A stretch of 64,000 nucleotides of DNA from Limnoglobus roseus (GCF_008254045.1 NZ_CP042425.1:6324001-6388000); one strand, 5' to 3'; shown: positions 17,774 through 26,572, numbered from the stretch's first letter. Numbers and translations: made by a program. The notes: generated from the sequence alone by a model not told the origin.

Positions 17774-18829
17774 ATGGCGAACGAACACCGCGGCCCGAGC
17801 GTGATTATCTGGCTCGGCATTCTACTCCTGGTCGTGTCCATTGCCGGGCCGACGTGGTACTTCACCCGCCCTGCCCCGCCGCCCGTCAGCACCGGGCCGG
17901 CCCTCGAAGACCTCGACGTGGTGTGCAACGGCCGCGTCGACATCGATGGCTCCACGTTCTCCCTCGACCCCAACGTGCCTGGCCGGGTCGTGGAACTTCA
18001 CGTGAAGGAAAGTGCCGTCGTGAAGAAGGGCGACGCGATCCTCAAGCTGGACGACTCCTCTTACCTCGGGGCCGTTAAGGAAGCGAAAGCGGCGGTCAAA
18101 GCCGTGCAAGTCGAGATCGAAGCGGCCCAAGTTCGCCTCAAACAGCACCCCGATCAAATCGCATTGCAACAGAAGAAGATCGAAGCCGCCGACGCGGAAG
18201 TGGGGGCGGCCGAGAAGCAACTGGAACAGATGCAGGAACGGGCGAAAGTCACCTCGCAGATCACGAAGGCGGATGTCGAAGCGTTCGCGGCCAAGATTAA
18301 GAGTGGGAAGTTGCTCGCCGACGCCGAGCGTTTGCAACTCGAGCAGTTGCGGAAGATCGACCCGGAGCTCGAACTGAAAGCCCTGCAAGCGAAAAAAGAA
18401 GCCGCCGATGTGACCGTGGAACGGGCGGAGAAAGCCGTCCTCGATTGCGTTCTGAAGGCCCCCAGCGACGGTACGATCCTGCGGCTTCAAACGGCCGTCG
18501 GGGCGACACTCTCGCCGGGCCTGCCGCTGCCGACGATTCTGTTCGCCCCGAGTAGTCAACTGATCATCCGGGCCGACGTGGAACAGTCATCGCTCGGGCG
18601 CGTCAAGGAGGGGATGAAGGCCGCCGTTCGTGACGACGCCCGTTCCGATTCCCCGACTTGGAACGGCCGCGTGCGAACCATCGCGGGGTGGGTGGCCCAG
18701 AAGCGCTCGATCCTACTCGAACCCGGCGAGTTGAACGACGTGCGGACGACCGAAGTCGTGATCGAACTCGACGGGTCACCTAGCAATTTGCGGATCGGTC
18801 AACGAATGCTCATCCGCATCACGAAGTGA
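17774..18829 (+). CDS. HlyD/DevB-like membrane fusion protein
   Basis: This is a periplasmic adaptor of an export system. From the ATG at 17774 (351 aa) the protein has a single N-terminal membrane helix (VIIWLGILLLVVSIAGPTW), then the lipoyl-like half-motif GRVVELHVKESAVVKKGDAILKLDD. A long coiled-coil hairpin rich in Ala, Glu and Lys runs over about residues 100-225, then the second half VLKAPSDGTILRL and a beta-barrel part ending RIGQRMLIRI. This order is that of HlyD/DevB proteins. It follows the permease by 11 nt. Its 3' end overlaps the convergent SDR gene by 11 bp. Confidence 0.88.
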   Translation: MANEHRGPSVIIWLGILLLVVSIAGPTWYFTRPAPPPVSTGPALEDLDVVCNGRVDIDGSTFSLDPNVPGRVVELHVKESAVVKKGDAILKLDDSSYLGAVKEAKAAVKAVQVEIEAAQVRLKQHPDQIALQQKKIEAADAEVGAAEKQLEQMQERAKVTSQITKADVEAFAAKIKSGKLLADAERLQLEQLRKIDPELELKALQAKKEAADVTVERAEKAVLDCVLKAPSDGTILRLQTAVGATLSPGLPLPTILFAPSSQLIIRADVEQSSLGRVKEGMKAAVRDDARSDSPTWNGRVRTIAGWVAQKRSILLEPGELNDVRTTEVVIELDGSPSNLRIGQRMLIRITK

Positions 18830-19655
18830 CGGCCTTTTTGCGGGCTGCGATCTCCTCCGCGAACAATTTCCGCACTTTCTTCTTCGCGAAGATGTCGAAC
18901 AGCCAGGGGAAGAACCGCGTCACGAGCACGAGCATCTTTCCCTGAAGCGTCAGCGTGATCTCGTTCGACCCCTTCCGCATCGCGGCGAGCGTGGCCTCCG
19001 CGACCTCCTCCGAGGTCATGCCGCGCTTGTGGTCGAGTGACTGTTTCGCCTTCGCCTCGAGCATGTTCTTCGAAAAGTTCGTCTGCGTCAGGCCGGGGTT
19101 CACGACGAGCACGTCAACACCGTCCTTCGATAACTCCGACCGGAGGGCTTCGCTGAACCCCGCGACCGCGAACTTGCTGCTGGAATACAGCGATCGGGCC
19201 GGGTAAGCCCGACGGGCGACGACCGACGAGATGTTCACGATCTGCGGCGTCCGCCCTTGCTTCAGCAGCGGGATCGCGAGCCGGGTGAGTTCGCACAGGG
19301 CGAAGTAGTTTGTCTCGAAGATGTCCCGCAAGACCTGCGGGTCCGAGTCCATGAAGTGCCCGGTCGCACCAATGCCGGCGTTGTTGATGAGCACGTCCAA
19401 GCCGCCAAAGTGCTTTTGGGCGGCCGCGATCATCGCCTCGCGGTCTTGCGACTTCGTGATATCCGAGGCGACCGTCTCGATCGTCCCGCCAGCAGCCCGC
19501 ACATCGGCCGCGAGTTCCGCGAGCATCTCGGCCGACCGCGCGGAGGCGATCACCTTGCAACCGGCTTTCGCGGCCGTCGTGGCAATGGCTCGGCCGATCC
19601 CCTGAGACGCGCCCGTGACTAAAACCCGCAATCCCGACAGTTCCCGCCGTGCCAT
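18819..19655 (-). CDS. short-chain dehydrogenase/reductase
   Basis: This is a classical SDR of unknown substrate. The 278-aa protein has the cofactor motif VLVTGASQGIGRAIA (residues 11-25), NNAGIG, the catalytic Ser in NISSVVA, and YSSSKFA containing the Tyr-x-x-x-Lys pair. The C-terminal extension (about 40 aa, ending in a Lys/Arg-rich tail with a hydrophobic stretch MLVLVTRFFPWLFDIF) suggests membrane association, as in DltE/YdfG-like lipid-modifying SDRs. It is alone on the minus strand between plus-strand genes and converges with the DevB-like gene. Confidence 0.9.
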   Translation of the reverse strand: MARRELSGLRVLVTGASQGIGRAIATTAAKAGCKVIASARSAEMLAELAADVRAAGGTIETVASDITKSQDREAMIAAAQKHFGGLDVLINNAGIGATGHFMDSDPQVLRDIFETNYFALCELTRLAIPLLKQGRTPQIVNISSVVARRAYPARSLYSSSKFAVAGFSEALRSELSKDGVDVLVVNPGLTQTNFSKNMLEAKAKQSLDHKRGMTSEEVAEATLAAMRKGSNEITLTLQGKMLVLVTRFFPWLFDIFAKKKVRKLFAEEIAARKKAVTS

Positions 19656-19783
19656 CGTGTCTCCTCAGTCTTATGTTGTCATTTTTAGAGGAACGCCGGC
19701 GACTTCACTAGCGGTTCCGGCCGGGCGAGGGCGGGAATCTTGGGCGGTTGAACCGAAGGTTCCGACTTTAACGAAGTGGCACG

Positions 19784-20974
19784 ATGCGATACCAGACTGC
19801 GTTTTTGAATGCCAACGTCATCTTCCCGGATCGGGTTCAAAAGGCCGGGGCAGTGGCGTTGGTGGGCGACCGCATCGGAAACTTCGGCGACCCGAAGTCG
19901 TTCTCTGCCACCGAAACCATCGATCTCGAAGGCAAGTATCTGAGCCCCGGCTTCGTCGATCTGCACGTCCATGGCGGCGGCGGTGCCGATTTCATGGACC
20001 TGACGCCGGACGCCTTTCGGCGAGTCTGCCAAAGTCACGCGAAACACGGCACAACGGCTTTGACCCCGACGAGTACCGTGGCCGCCGCGGAAGACTACGA
20101 TCAGTTTCTTGCCCTGTGCCAGCAGATGCGCGGCGACGTGACCACAGGCGCGCGGGTGGTGGGAAGTCACCTCTACGGCCCCTACTTTCTGCCGGCCGCG
20201 AAGGGGTGTCACCCGAACGCGGCATTCCTGCGGCCGGCCGCCTCGCAGGTCGCGGGGTTCCACGATTACGATGCAGCCTTCCCCCTGGCTGTGACAATCG
20301 CCCCAGAGTTGCCCGATGCCGAGACTCTCACGCGGGCCTGCCGCGAGCGGGGCATTCACGTCAACATCGGGCATAGTTACGCGACGATGGAACAGGTCGA
20401 AGCCGCCGTCGGATGGGGTGCCCGGCACGTCGATCACCTGTTCTGTGCGATGTCCGACCGCGCCCGATTGCGGCAGCAGCAAGCCTTCCCGATGCGGGCG
20501 GGGTTACTGGAAACGACGCTCGTCACCGACCAACTCACGACGGAAGTCATCGCCGACGGCAAACACCTCGCCGACTCACTGTTGCGCGTCGCCTACAAGT
20601 TGAAAGGCCCCGACCGGCTGGCTCTGGTGACGGACACGATGCGGGCGATGGACATGCCGGACGGCGAATACTGGTTCGGCCCCGAAGGGTCGGGGGAACG
20701 CATCCGCCGCCTGGACGGTGCGGGCGTCACGCTGGACGGGAGCGGCCTGGCATCCGGCGTCATGGGCATGGATTACTGCGTCCGCACGATGAAGAACGCG
20801 ACGAAGGCGCCGTTGCACGAAATCATCCGCATGGCCAGCCTGACGCCTGCGAAAATCATCGGCCTGGATCAGCAGCTCGGCAGCATCGAAGTGGGCAAGC
20901 GAGCCGACCTCGTCGTGCTCGACGCAGAATTGCAAGTGGAACAAGTCTACGTCGGCGGCCACCGAGTTCACTAA
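19784..20974 (+). CDS. nagA: N-acetylglucosamine-6-phosphate deacetylase-like amidohydrolase
   Basis: NagA hydrolyses the acetyl group of GlcNAc-6-phosphate in amino-sugar recycling. The 396-aa protein follows the NagA layout: SPGFVDLHVHGGGGADFMD, a GHSYAT motif (His197), HVDHLFCAMS (His218), and LVTDTMRAMDMPDGEYWFG (Asp284, the catalytic acid/base position). The motif that normally reads LEGP reads HLYGPYF, placing Tyr131 where the family has a metal-binding Glu. It may therefore bind metal differently or act on another substrate, so the symbol is provisional. Eight nt separate it from the next methyltransferase gene. No nagB is nearby. Confidence 0.82.
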   Translation: MRYQTAFLNANVIFPDRVQKAGAVALVGDRIGNFGDPKSFSATETIDLEGKYLSPGFVDLHVHGGGGADFMDLTPDAFRRVCQSHAKHGTTALTPTSTVAAAEDYDQFLALCQQMRGDVTTGARVVGSHLYGPYFLPAAKGCHPNAAFLRPAASQVAGFHDYDAAFPLAVTIAPELPDAETLTRACRERGIHVNIGHSYATMEQVEAAVGWGARHVDHLFCAMSDRARLRQQQAFPMRAGLLETTLVTDQLTTEVIADGKHLADSLLRVAYKLKGPDRLALVTDTMRAMDMPDGEYWFGPEGSGERIRRLDGAGVTLDGSGLASGVMGMDYCVRTMKNATKAPLHEIIRMASLTPAKIIGLDQQLGSIEVGKRADLVVLDAELQVEQVYVGGHRVH

Positions 20975-20982
20975 CTAACCTC

Positions 20983-22185
20983 ATGGACCTCAAGACATTC
21001 GAAGAACTGCTGTCACCCGTCGGGCAGTCCGCACTCGCGGCCGCGATGGACTGGCAACCGAGCGAGGCGGCCTTCCTGCCGACGTTCGAAAAACTCCGCA
21101 AGAAGTACCCGGCGGATCTCGCGAAGGCCGCCGTCGAAACCGCGATCCTGCGGGGCAAGGCCGCGAGCAAGTTCCCGCTCGCCAAGCGAATGTACTTCAC
21201 CCGCGAGGCGCTCGAACAATCGTCCTCGTCCGCGGTGGCGGAACACCGGGCCAAACGCTTCCGAGATTACGCCACGGTCGCTGACCTGTGCTGTGGCATC
21301 GGTGCGGACGCCATTGCGCTCGCGGCCGCAGGTTGTCACGTGACGGCCATCGACCGCGACCCGTTACGGGCCCGCATGGCCGAGGCGAACCTGGCGGCGT
21401 GCGGCCACGCTGAGCAAAGTCAGGTCTTGGTGGCCGACGTGCTGACCGACTCACGGCCGACGGTGGACGCGATTTTCTGCGACCCGTCGCGGCGGGCCGA
21501 CGGCCGGCGGTTCCTTTCGGTCGCCGACTACCTGCCCTCGCCGCAGGCCGTCCTCGCGCGGTTCCCATCAGATTTCCCGGCGGGGATCAAACTCGCCCCC
21601 GGCGTCCCGCAGGACGATCTGATGCAGTTCGACGGCGAGGCAGAGTTCATCTCGTTGAACGGCGAACTCAAGGAATGCGTGATCTGGCTCGGGCCGTTGC
21701 GGACCTCTGCCCGGCGGGCCACCGTTCTCCCCACGGGTCAGACTCTCGCGGCCGAGAGCCCGGCCCCCGCTCCACCGATTCATCAGCCGCTCCGGTACGT
21801 TTACGACCCCGATCCCGCCGTTACGCGGTCGGGCCTCGTGACCGATTTCGCACAGACGATCGACGGCAAACTTCTCGACTCGCAGGTCGCGTTCGTCACC
21901 TCGGATCGACTCGCCGAGACGCCGTTCGCCACAGCATACGAGGTCGAAGAGACGCTGCCATTTCATGCGAAGCGCCTCGGCGAGTGGATGCGGTCGCACA
22001 ACATCGGCCGCGTCACGCCGATCAAACGCGGTTCGTCGGTGGACACCGATGAGCTTGTCCGCCGCTGGAAGTTAAAGGGCGACGAACACCGAGCCGTGCT
22101 GCTGACCGTCTGTGACGGTAACGCCGTCGCGATCATCGGCAACCGGGCGGTAGCCACAACAGACAGCCGACCATTGCCTTCGTAA
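20983..22185 (+). CDS. class I SAM-dependent methyltransferase with THUMP-like C-terminal domain
   Basis: A predicted methyltransferase of 400 aa, start ATG at 20983. The N-terminal 90 residues are helical. The SAM-binding core begins VADLCCGIGADAIALAAAG (about residue 97) and is followed by AIDRDPLRARMAEAN and the unusual DPSRR motif in IFCDPSRRADGRR, where NPPY-type enzymes have their catalytic loop. The C-terminal third resembles the THUMP-like domain found after such cores (IGRVTPIKRGSSVDTDELVRRWK), which would suggest RNA as substrate. The exact target is unknown. It lies between the NagA-like gene and lysC, all plus strand. Confidence 0.8.
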   Translation: MDLKTFEELLSPVGQSALAAAMDWQPSEAAFLPTFEKLRKKYPADLAKAAVETAILRGKAASKFPLAKRMYFTREALEQSSSSAVAEHRAKRFRDYATVADLCCGIGADAIALAAAGCHVTAIDRDPLRARMAEANLAACGHAEQSQVLVADVLTDSRPTVDAIFCDPSRRADGRRFLSVADYLPSPQAVLARFPSDFPAGIKLAPGVPQDDLMQFDGEAEFISLNGELKECVIWLGPLRTSARRATVLPTGQTLAAESPAPAPPIHQPLRYVYDPDPAVTRSGLVTDFAQTIDGKLLDSQVAFVTSDRLAETPFATAYEVEETLPFHAKRLGEWMRSHNIGRVTPIKRGSSVDTDELVRRWKLKGDEHRAVLLTVCDGNAVAIIGNRAVATTDSRPLPS

Positions 22186-22221
22186 ACTCACTCAGAAGCG
22201 AACGACCTGCGAGGATGAACC

Positions 22222-24102
22222 GTGGCTCTTGTGGTGCAAAAATTTGGCGGCTCCAGTGTGAAGAACGCGGCCCGCGTGTTGGAAGCGGCCCGCAAGGCCA
22301 TCCGCGCCAAGCACGACGGCCACCAGGTGATGGTGGTTGTCTCGGCTCAGGGCAGCACGACCGACGACCTGATCGCGAAGGCGCACGAGATCAGCACCAC
22401 GCCGTCGGCCCGCGAGATGGACATGCTCCTGGCGACCGGCGAGCAGATCAGCATTGCGCTCACGGCGTTGGCGATTCAGGAACTCGGCGAGAAGGCGATT
22501 AGCCTCACCGGCCCGCAAATCGGCATCGTGACCGACAGCACCCACCGCAAGGCCCGCATCAAGAAAATCGACACGTCGCGGTTGGTCGAAGCCCTGACGA
22601 CCGGGCACATCGTCGTCCTCGCCGGCTTCCAGGGCACGGACGAACTCGATGACATCACGACCCTCGGCCGCGGCGGGTCGGATACCACTGCCGTCGCCGT
22701 CGCTGCCGCACTGAAGCAGGCCGGGTACGATGTGCAGTGCGAAATTTTCACCGACGTGGACGGCGTGTACACGACCGACCCACGGATCGTCGCCGACGCC
22801 CGGAAGATGGACGCCATCAGCTACGACGAGATGCTGGAAATGGCGAGCATGGGAGCCGGCGTCATGCACTCGCGGAGCATCGAGTTCGCGAAGAAATTCG
22901 ACGTCCCGCTGATGGTCCGGAACGCGCAGTCGGACGCACTCGGGACGTGGATCGTCCCCGAGGCCGATTGGATGACGGAAATCCCCGTCTGCGGTGCGGC
23001 CCTCGCCTACGACGAATCTCGTCTCATCCTCGACGGCGTGCCGGACCGGCCGGGCGTGAGCCACAAGATTTTCTCCGCACTCGCCTCGGCCAACATCGCC
23101 GTGGACATGATCGCGCAGAGCGTGGGGTCCGGTGGCAAGGCGACGATCGGCTTCACGGTCATCAACTCCGACCGCGAGAAGACCATCAAGACCCTCTCGC
23201 CCATCGTGACCGAACTCGGCGCGACCCTCCGCGAGATGGGCAAGGTTAGCAAGGTGTCGATCGTGGGGGCCGGGATGCGGACCGTCAGCGGGGTGGCCGA
23301 GAAGATGTTCCGGGCACTCTCGGCCGAGAAGATCAACCTGAAGATGATCACGACCGGCGACATCAAGATCAGCGTGCTGATTGAAGAGGACGAAGTCGCC
23401 GAGGACACGAAAGACCCGGGCGGCGAGCCGATCAAAAAGGCTCACCTCGAAAGTCGCAAAGCGGTCCGCGGGCGGCAGGCCCTCCGCGCGATTCACTCGG
23501 CGTTCGGTCTCTCGCAGCCGCGGAAGGGGGCGGGCAAGGCGGTCGGCGACTTCCTGAAGCGTCCCGCGCCACTCGTCTCAACGGCCCCGTCCGACCGCGC
23601 CTCGGCCGTCGCGAAATTGGAGGGGATGGAAGACATCCTCGTGAGCGGCGTTCACCTCAACAGCGATCAGAGCCGGATCACGATTTCCGACCTGCCCGAC
23701 CGGCCGGGGAACTGTGCCGCCCTCTTCACCGCGATCGCCGAGGCCGGCATTCTGGTGGACATGATCGTGCAGAACATGACCGGGCCGGGCAAGGCGGAAC
23801 TATCGTTCACCGTGCCACGGGAGAGCCTGCCGCGAGCATTAAAACTCGCCCAGGACATGGCCAAGACCATCGACCCGCAGTGTGCGGCGGTCGGCGACGC
23901 GGAGATTGCCGTACTGTACGTTCTGGGCGTCGGGATGCGGTCCCACACGGGCGTGGCCAAGACCATGTTCGGGGCGCTGGCCGATCGCGGCATTAACATC
24001 GCGATGATTAACACGAGCGAAGTGTGCCTGGGCGTCGTCATCGACAAGGCACGCGGCGAAGAAGCGGCCGCGTGCCTCAAGGACGCCTTCGAGATCGGCT
24101 GA
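22222..24102 (+). CDS. lysC: aspartate kinase with four ACT domains
   Basis: LysC phosphorylates aspartate to open the lysine, methionine and threonine pathways. The start is GTG at 22222, giving 626 aa. The catalytic domain has VQKFGGSSVKN at the N-terminus and TTLGRGGSDTTAVA with FTDVDGVYTTDPR. The regulatory part has two ACT pairs: the first at about residues 268-388 (ILDGVPDRPGVSHKIF; VGAGMRTVSGVAEKM), the second at about 485-626 (ITISDLPDRPGNCAALF; LGVGMRSHTGVAKTM). A linker of about 95 residues joins them. Four ACT domains are also found in cyanobacterial-type enzymes and predict feedback by lysine and/or threonine. It is monocistronic or follows the methyltransferase by 36 nt. Confidence 0.96.
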   Translation: MALVVQKFGGSSVKNAARVLEAARKAIRAKHDGHQVMVVVSAQGSTTDDLIAKAHEISTTPSAREMDMLLATGEQISIALTALAIQELGEKAISLTGPQIGIVTDSTHRKARIKKIDTSRLVEALTTGHIVVLAGFQGTDELDDITTLGRGGSDTTAVAVAAALKQAGYDVQCEIFTDVDGVYTTDPRIVADARKMDAISYDEMLEMASMGAGVMHSRSIEFAKKFDVPLMVRNAQSDALGTWIVPEADWMTEIPVCGAALAYDESRLILDGVPDRPGVSHKIFSALASANIAVDMIAQSVGSGGKATIGFTVINSDREKTIKTLSPIVTELGATLREMGKVSKVSIVGAGMRTVSGVAEKMFRALSAEKINLKMITTGDIKISVLIEEDEVAEDTKDPGGEPIKKAHLESRKAVRGRQALRAIHSAFGLSQPRKGAGKAVGDFLKRPAPLVSTAPSDRASAVAKLEGMEDILVSGVHLNSDQSRITISDLPDRPGNCAALFTAIAEAGILVDMIVQNMTGPGKAELSFTVPRESLPRALKLAQDMAKTIDPQCAAVGDAEIAVLYVLGVGMRSHTGVAKTMFGALADRGINIAMINTSEVCLGVVIDKARGEEAAACLKDAFEIG

Positions 24103-24108
24103 CGGCCG

Positions 24109-24729
24109 TTACTTGATGATCGGCGAGCCGGGGGCCGCCGGGGCCGGAATCGTCGGCGTCGGCGGCAGCGTTTGCGGCGCGATCACCGGCACGCCGGCGG
24201 GCAAACCGCCGGCCGGATCGCGGGGTAAGGCCCCGGCCGAGTCTGCCGCGGGGGCGGTCGTGCCCGTCTGGCGGAAGTTCGTCATGTCGTGCCGGCGGAT
24301 GACGATGTTGTTCCCGTTCGTGCCCGCGCCCATCGTGTAGACGCCGAACTTGCCCGTCGTCGTCTCGGCGATGTACAGGGCCGATTGGCCCTGCGTGACG
24401 TACCCCGTCGTCATCATGAAGTGAACGTCTTGCCGCGGTTCGACACCGAACTCCGTCGCGAGATCGACTTCCGCAAAGCCGACGATCTTCCCCTGGGTCT
24501 TGTCGATGACGGTCCCGAGCAACTTGCCAGACTTGTAATCGAGCAACCAGACGCCATCGGTCTGAATCCGCGGGTTGATCGTGACCGCCCCGGTGGACAT
24601 CACGTAGTCCTGGTAGCGGTCGTTGGACGCGGCCCCCACGGATCGCGGTTGCCCGCTGTAAAACATCGTGGCCACCATGCCGAGGGCCATACCTGTCACG
24701 CCGACAATAACCATCGCACCCTGCCGCAT
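24109..24729 (-). CDS. small membrane-anchored protein, unknown function
   Basis: No family was recognised. The 206-aa protein has one N-terminal hydrophobic helix (about residues 4-24). A central domain with beta-type pattern follows (WLLDYKSGKLLGTVID, FMMTTGYVTQGQSALYIAETTTGKFGVYTMG), in which a value seems to be reported or compared. The tail, rich in Pro, Ala and Gly (about residues 165-206), is probably disordered. It converges with lysC, whose stop lies 6 bp away. It may belong to a planctomycete-specific group; nothing in the context gives a role. Confidence 0.72.
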   Translation of the reverse strand: MRQGAMVIVGVTGMALGMVATMFYSGQPRSVGAASNDRYQDYVMSTGAVTINPRIQTDGVWLLDYKSGKLLGTVIDKTQGKIVGFAEVDLATEFGVEPRQDVHFMMTTGYVTQGQSALYIAETTTGKFGVYTMGAGTNGNNIVIRRHDMTNFRQTGTTAPAADSAGALPRDPAGGLPAGVPVIAPQTLPPTPTIPAPAAPGSPIIK

Positions 24730-24821
24730 GGCATGTTCCCCCGCCGAATGTTGGTAGACTCGGTGGGAAGCGATACCGTCGGGGCGAAGACGTGTCCAGC
24801 CGACTTTTCATCCCGACCCGC

Positions 24822-25532
24822 TCACGCGGTCGTTTCGGAAGCTTCCAGAAAGCGGTAACCAACCCCACGGACAGTTTCGATCAATTCCCGCGTCGCCCCG
24901 GCCTCCAGCAATTTCTTGCGCAGCGTCTTGACGTGAACGTCGATCGTCCGTTCCAGCACGATCGACCCCTCGCCGATGGCCGCGTCCATCAGTTGATGGC
25001 GGGTGAACGCGCGGCCCGGCTGGCGGACGAGGCACTCCAGTAACCGGAACTCCGTCGGCGTCAGTTCGAGTTCTTGCCCGCCGTGCGTGATCTTGTGGCG
25101 GACGCGGTCGACCTTCACGCCCAGGTGTTCGATGACATCGCTGCTGTCCGCCGCCCCGGCAACCCGACGGAGTTGAACCTTGACCTTTTCGAGCAGAATT
25201 TTGTTGCTGAACGGCTTCGTCACGTAGTCGTCGGCCCCCATCGAGTAGCCGACGAGTTGGTCGGTTTCCTCTGACTTCGCCGTGATCATGATGATCGGGA
25301 TGGACCGCGTTCGGTCGCCGGCCCGCAACTCGCGGCAGACCGTCAGGCCGTCGACGCTCGGTAGGTTGATGTCGAGCAGGACGACGTCGGGGATGATCGT
25401 CTGGGCCTTGCGCAGCCCCTCCTGCCCGTCGTGTGAAATAATGGTTTCGAACCCCTCGCGGTCGAAGTACCACTGGAGCGACTGCGTCAGGCCTCGTTCG
25501 TCTTCGACGATCAACACTCGCGGTTGCGGCAT
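24822..25532 (-). CDS. OmpR/PhoB-type response regulator
   Basis: This is a two-component regulator. The 236-aa protein has a receiver domain with the acidic pair in VEDE, the phospho-acceptor Asp in VVLLDINLPSVDG (near residue 55), a Thr in MITAKS and a Lys in DYVTKPFS. A C-terminal winged-helix DNA-binding domain follows (ELTPTEFRLLECLVRQPGRAFTRHQLMDAAIG, DVHVKTLRKKL). It follows pstB by 16 nt on the same strand, so a PhoB-like role in phosphate control is likely but not proven. No histidine kinase gene (phoR) is adjacent. Confidence 0.9.
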   Translation of the reverse strand: MPQPRVLIVEDERGLTQSLQWYFDREGFETIISHDGQEGLRKAQTIIPDVVLLDINLPSVDGLTVCRELRAGDRTRSIPIIMITAKSEETDQLVGYSMGADDYVTKPFSNKILLEKVKVQLRRVAGAADSSDVIEHLGVKVDRVRHKITHGGQELELTPTEFRLLECLVRQPGRAFTRHQLMDAAIGEGSIVLERTIDVHVKTLRKKLLEAGATRELIETVRGVGYRFLEASETTA

Positions 25533-25548
25533 GGAAACCTCGGTCCGG

Positions 25549-26376
25549 TCACCCGAATCGTCCGGTGATGTAATCTTCCGTTTGCTTCTTGCTCGGCTTC
25601 GTGAACAGTTGGCGGGTCGGGCCGGCCTCCACGAGTACCCCCTCGAAGAAGAACGCGGTAATGTCCGACACGCGGGCGGCCTGCTGCATGTTGTGCGTTA
25701 CGATGACGATGGTGTAAGTCGCCTTCAGGTCGTCGATCAAGTCTTCAATCTTCGCCGTGCTCTTGGGGTCGAGGGCCGAGGCCGGCTCGTCCATCAGCAG
25801 CACTTGCGGGTCGGTGGCCAGCGACCGGGCGATGCACAACCGCTGTTGTTGACCGCCCGAAAGGGCGAGGGCCGAGGCGTTCAGCCGGTCCTTCACCTCG
25901 TCCCAGAGGGCGGCTTGTCGAAGACAGCGTTCGACGAGTTCGTCCAGCACCCGGCGGTTGGTTTGGCCGGCCATCCGCGGGCCGAAGGCGACGTTCTCGA
26001 AGATCGACTTCGGGAACGGGTTCGACTTCTGGAACACCATCCCCACGCGGCGGCGCAGGTCGACGAGGTTCGAATCTTTGTTGTAAATGCTCTGGCCGTC
26101 GAGGTTGATCGTGCCGGTGTGCCGCACGCCTTCCACGTGATCGCTCATGCGGTTGAGCATCCGCAGCAAGGTCGATTTCCCGCACCCGCTCGGCCCGATG
26201 AACGCCACGACCGAACGCTCCGGCATCACGAGCGAGATGTCGAACAGGACTTGCTTGCCGGGGTACCAGAAGTTCACGTTCTGGAGCGTGAACTTCGGCT
26301 TCGCCAGGGCCAGATTGACGGCCGACTTGGGCGACGGGACCCGGGCCGTCACAATATCGGTAAACATCCGGGTCAT
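25549..26376 (-). CDS. pstB: phosphate ABC transporter ATP-binding protein
   Basis: PstB powers high-affinity phosphate uptake with PstS, PstC and PstA. The 275-aa protein has the Walker A GPSGCGKSTLLR, the PstB-typical NPFPKSIFENVAFGPR, the signature LSGGQQQRLCIARSLA, and the Walker B LLMDEPASALDP. A strong Shine-Dalgarno (GAAGGAG) lies before the ATG at 26376. An N-terminal extension of about 25 residues precedes the transporter core. Surprisingly no pstS, pstC, pstA or phoU is adjacent: the only companion is the downstream response regulator. Possible Pho-box-like repeats lie upstream. Confidence 0.95.
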   Translation of the reverse strand: MTRMFTDIVTARVPSPKSAVNLALAKPKFTLQNVNFWYPGKQVLFDISLVMPERSVVAFIGPSGCGKSTLLRMLNRMSDHVEGVRHTGTINLDGQSIYNKDSNLVDLRRRVGMVFQKSNPFPKSIFENVAFGPRMAGQTNRRVLDELVERCLRQAALWDEVKDRLNASALALSGGQQQRLCIARSLATDPQVLLMDEPASALDPKSTAKIEDLIDDLKATYTIVIVTHNMQQAARVSDITAFFFEGVLVEAGPTRQLFTKPSKKQTEDYITGRFG

Positions 26377-26402
26377 CGATTGATACTCCTTCGCACGATG
26401 TG

Positions 26403-26408
26403 ATTATG
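26403..26408 (-). promoter_or_regulatory. candidate -10 hexamer for pstB-regulator operon
   Basis: Read on the minus strand the sequence is CATAAT, about 27 nt before the pstB start. No good -35 hexamer sits 17 bp upstream (ACAATC), as expected for an activator-dependent promoter. This is an inference from position only. Confidence 0.3.
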
Positions 26409-26433
26409 GTGACGTTCTAGGTGCTGATTGTGT

Positions 26434-26452
26434 AGGAACGAAGAAGGAACGA
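26434..26452 (-). promoter_or_regulatory. Pho-box-like direct repeat (11-bp period) upstream of pstB
   Basis: On the minus strand the octamer TCGTTCCT occurs twice, starting exactly 11 bp apart (plus-strand positions 26434-26441 and 26445-26452), 58 nt before pstB. Known PhoB boxes are 7-bp direct repeats with an 11-bp period, though with a different consensus in Enterobacteria. Given the neighbouring PhoB-type regulator, this is a good candidate for its binding site. Confidence 0.4.
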
Positions 26453-26572
26453 TGAAGACGGCCGGCTCAACCCCGGGCCGTGAGAGTGGTTGTTATCCGC
26501 GAAATGCTCGACATTCCGCCGCTCGGCCGGCCTTTAGCATAGACTGAAGGGACCGCAATTCGAGAGGTTCAC

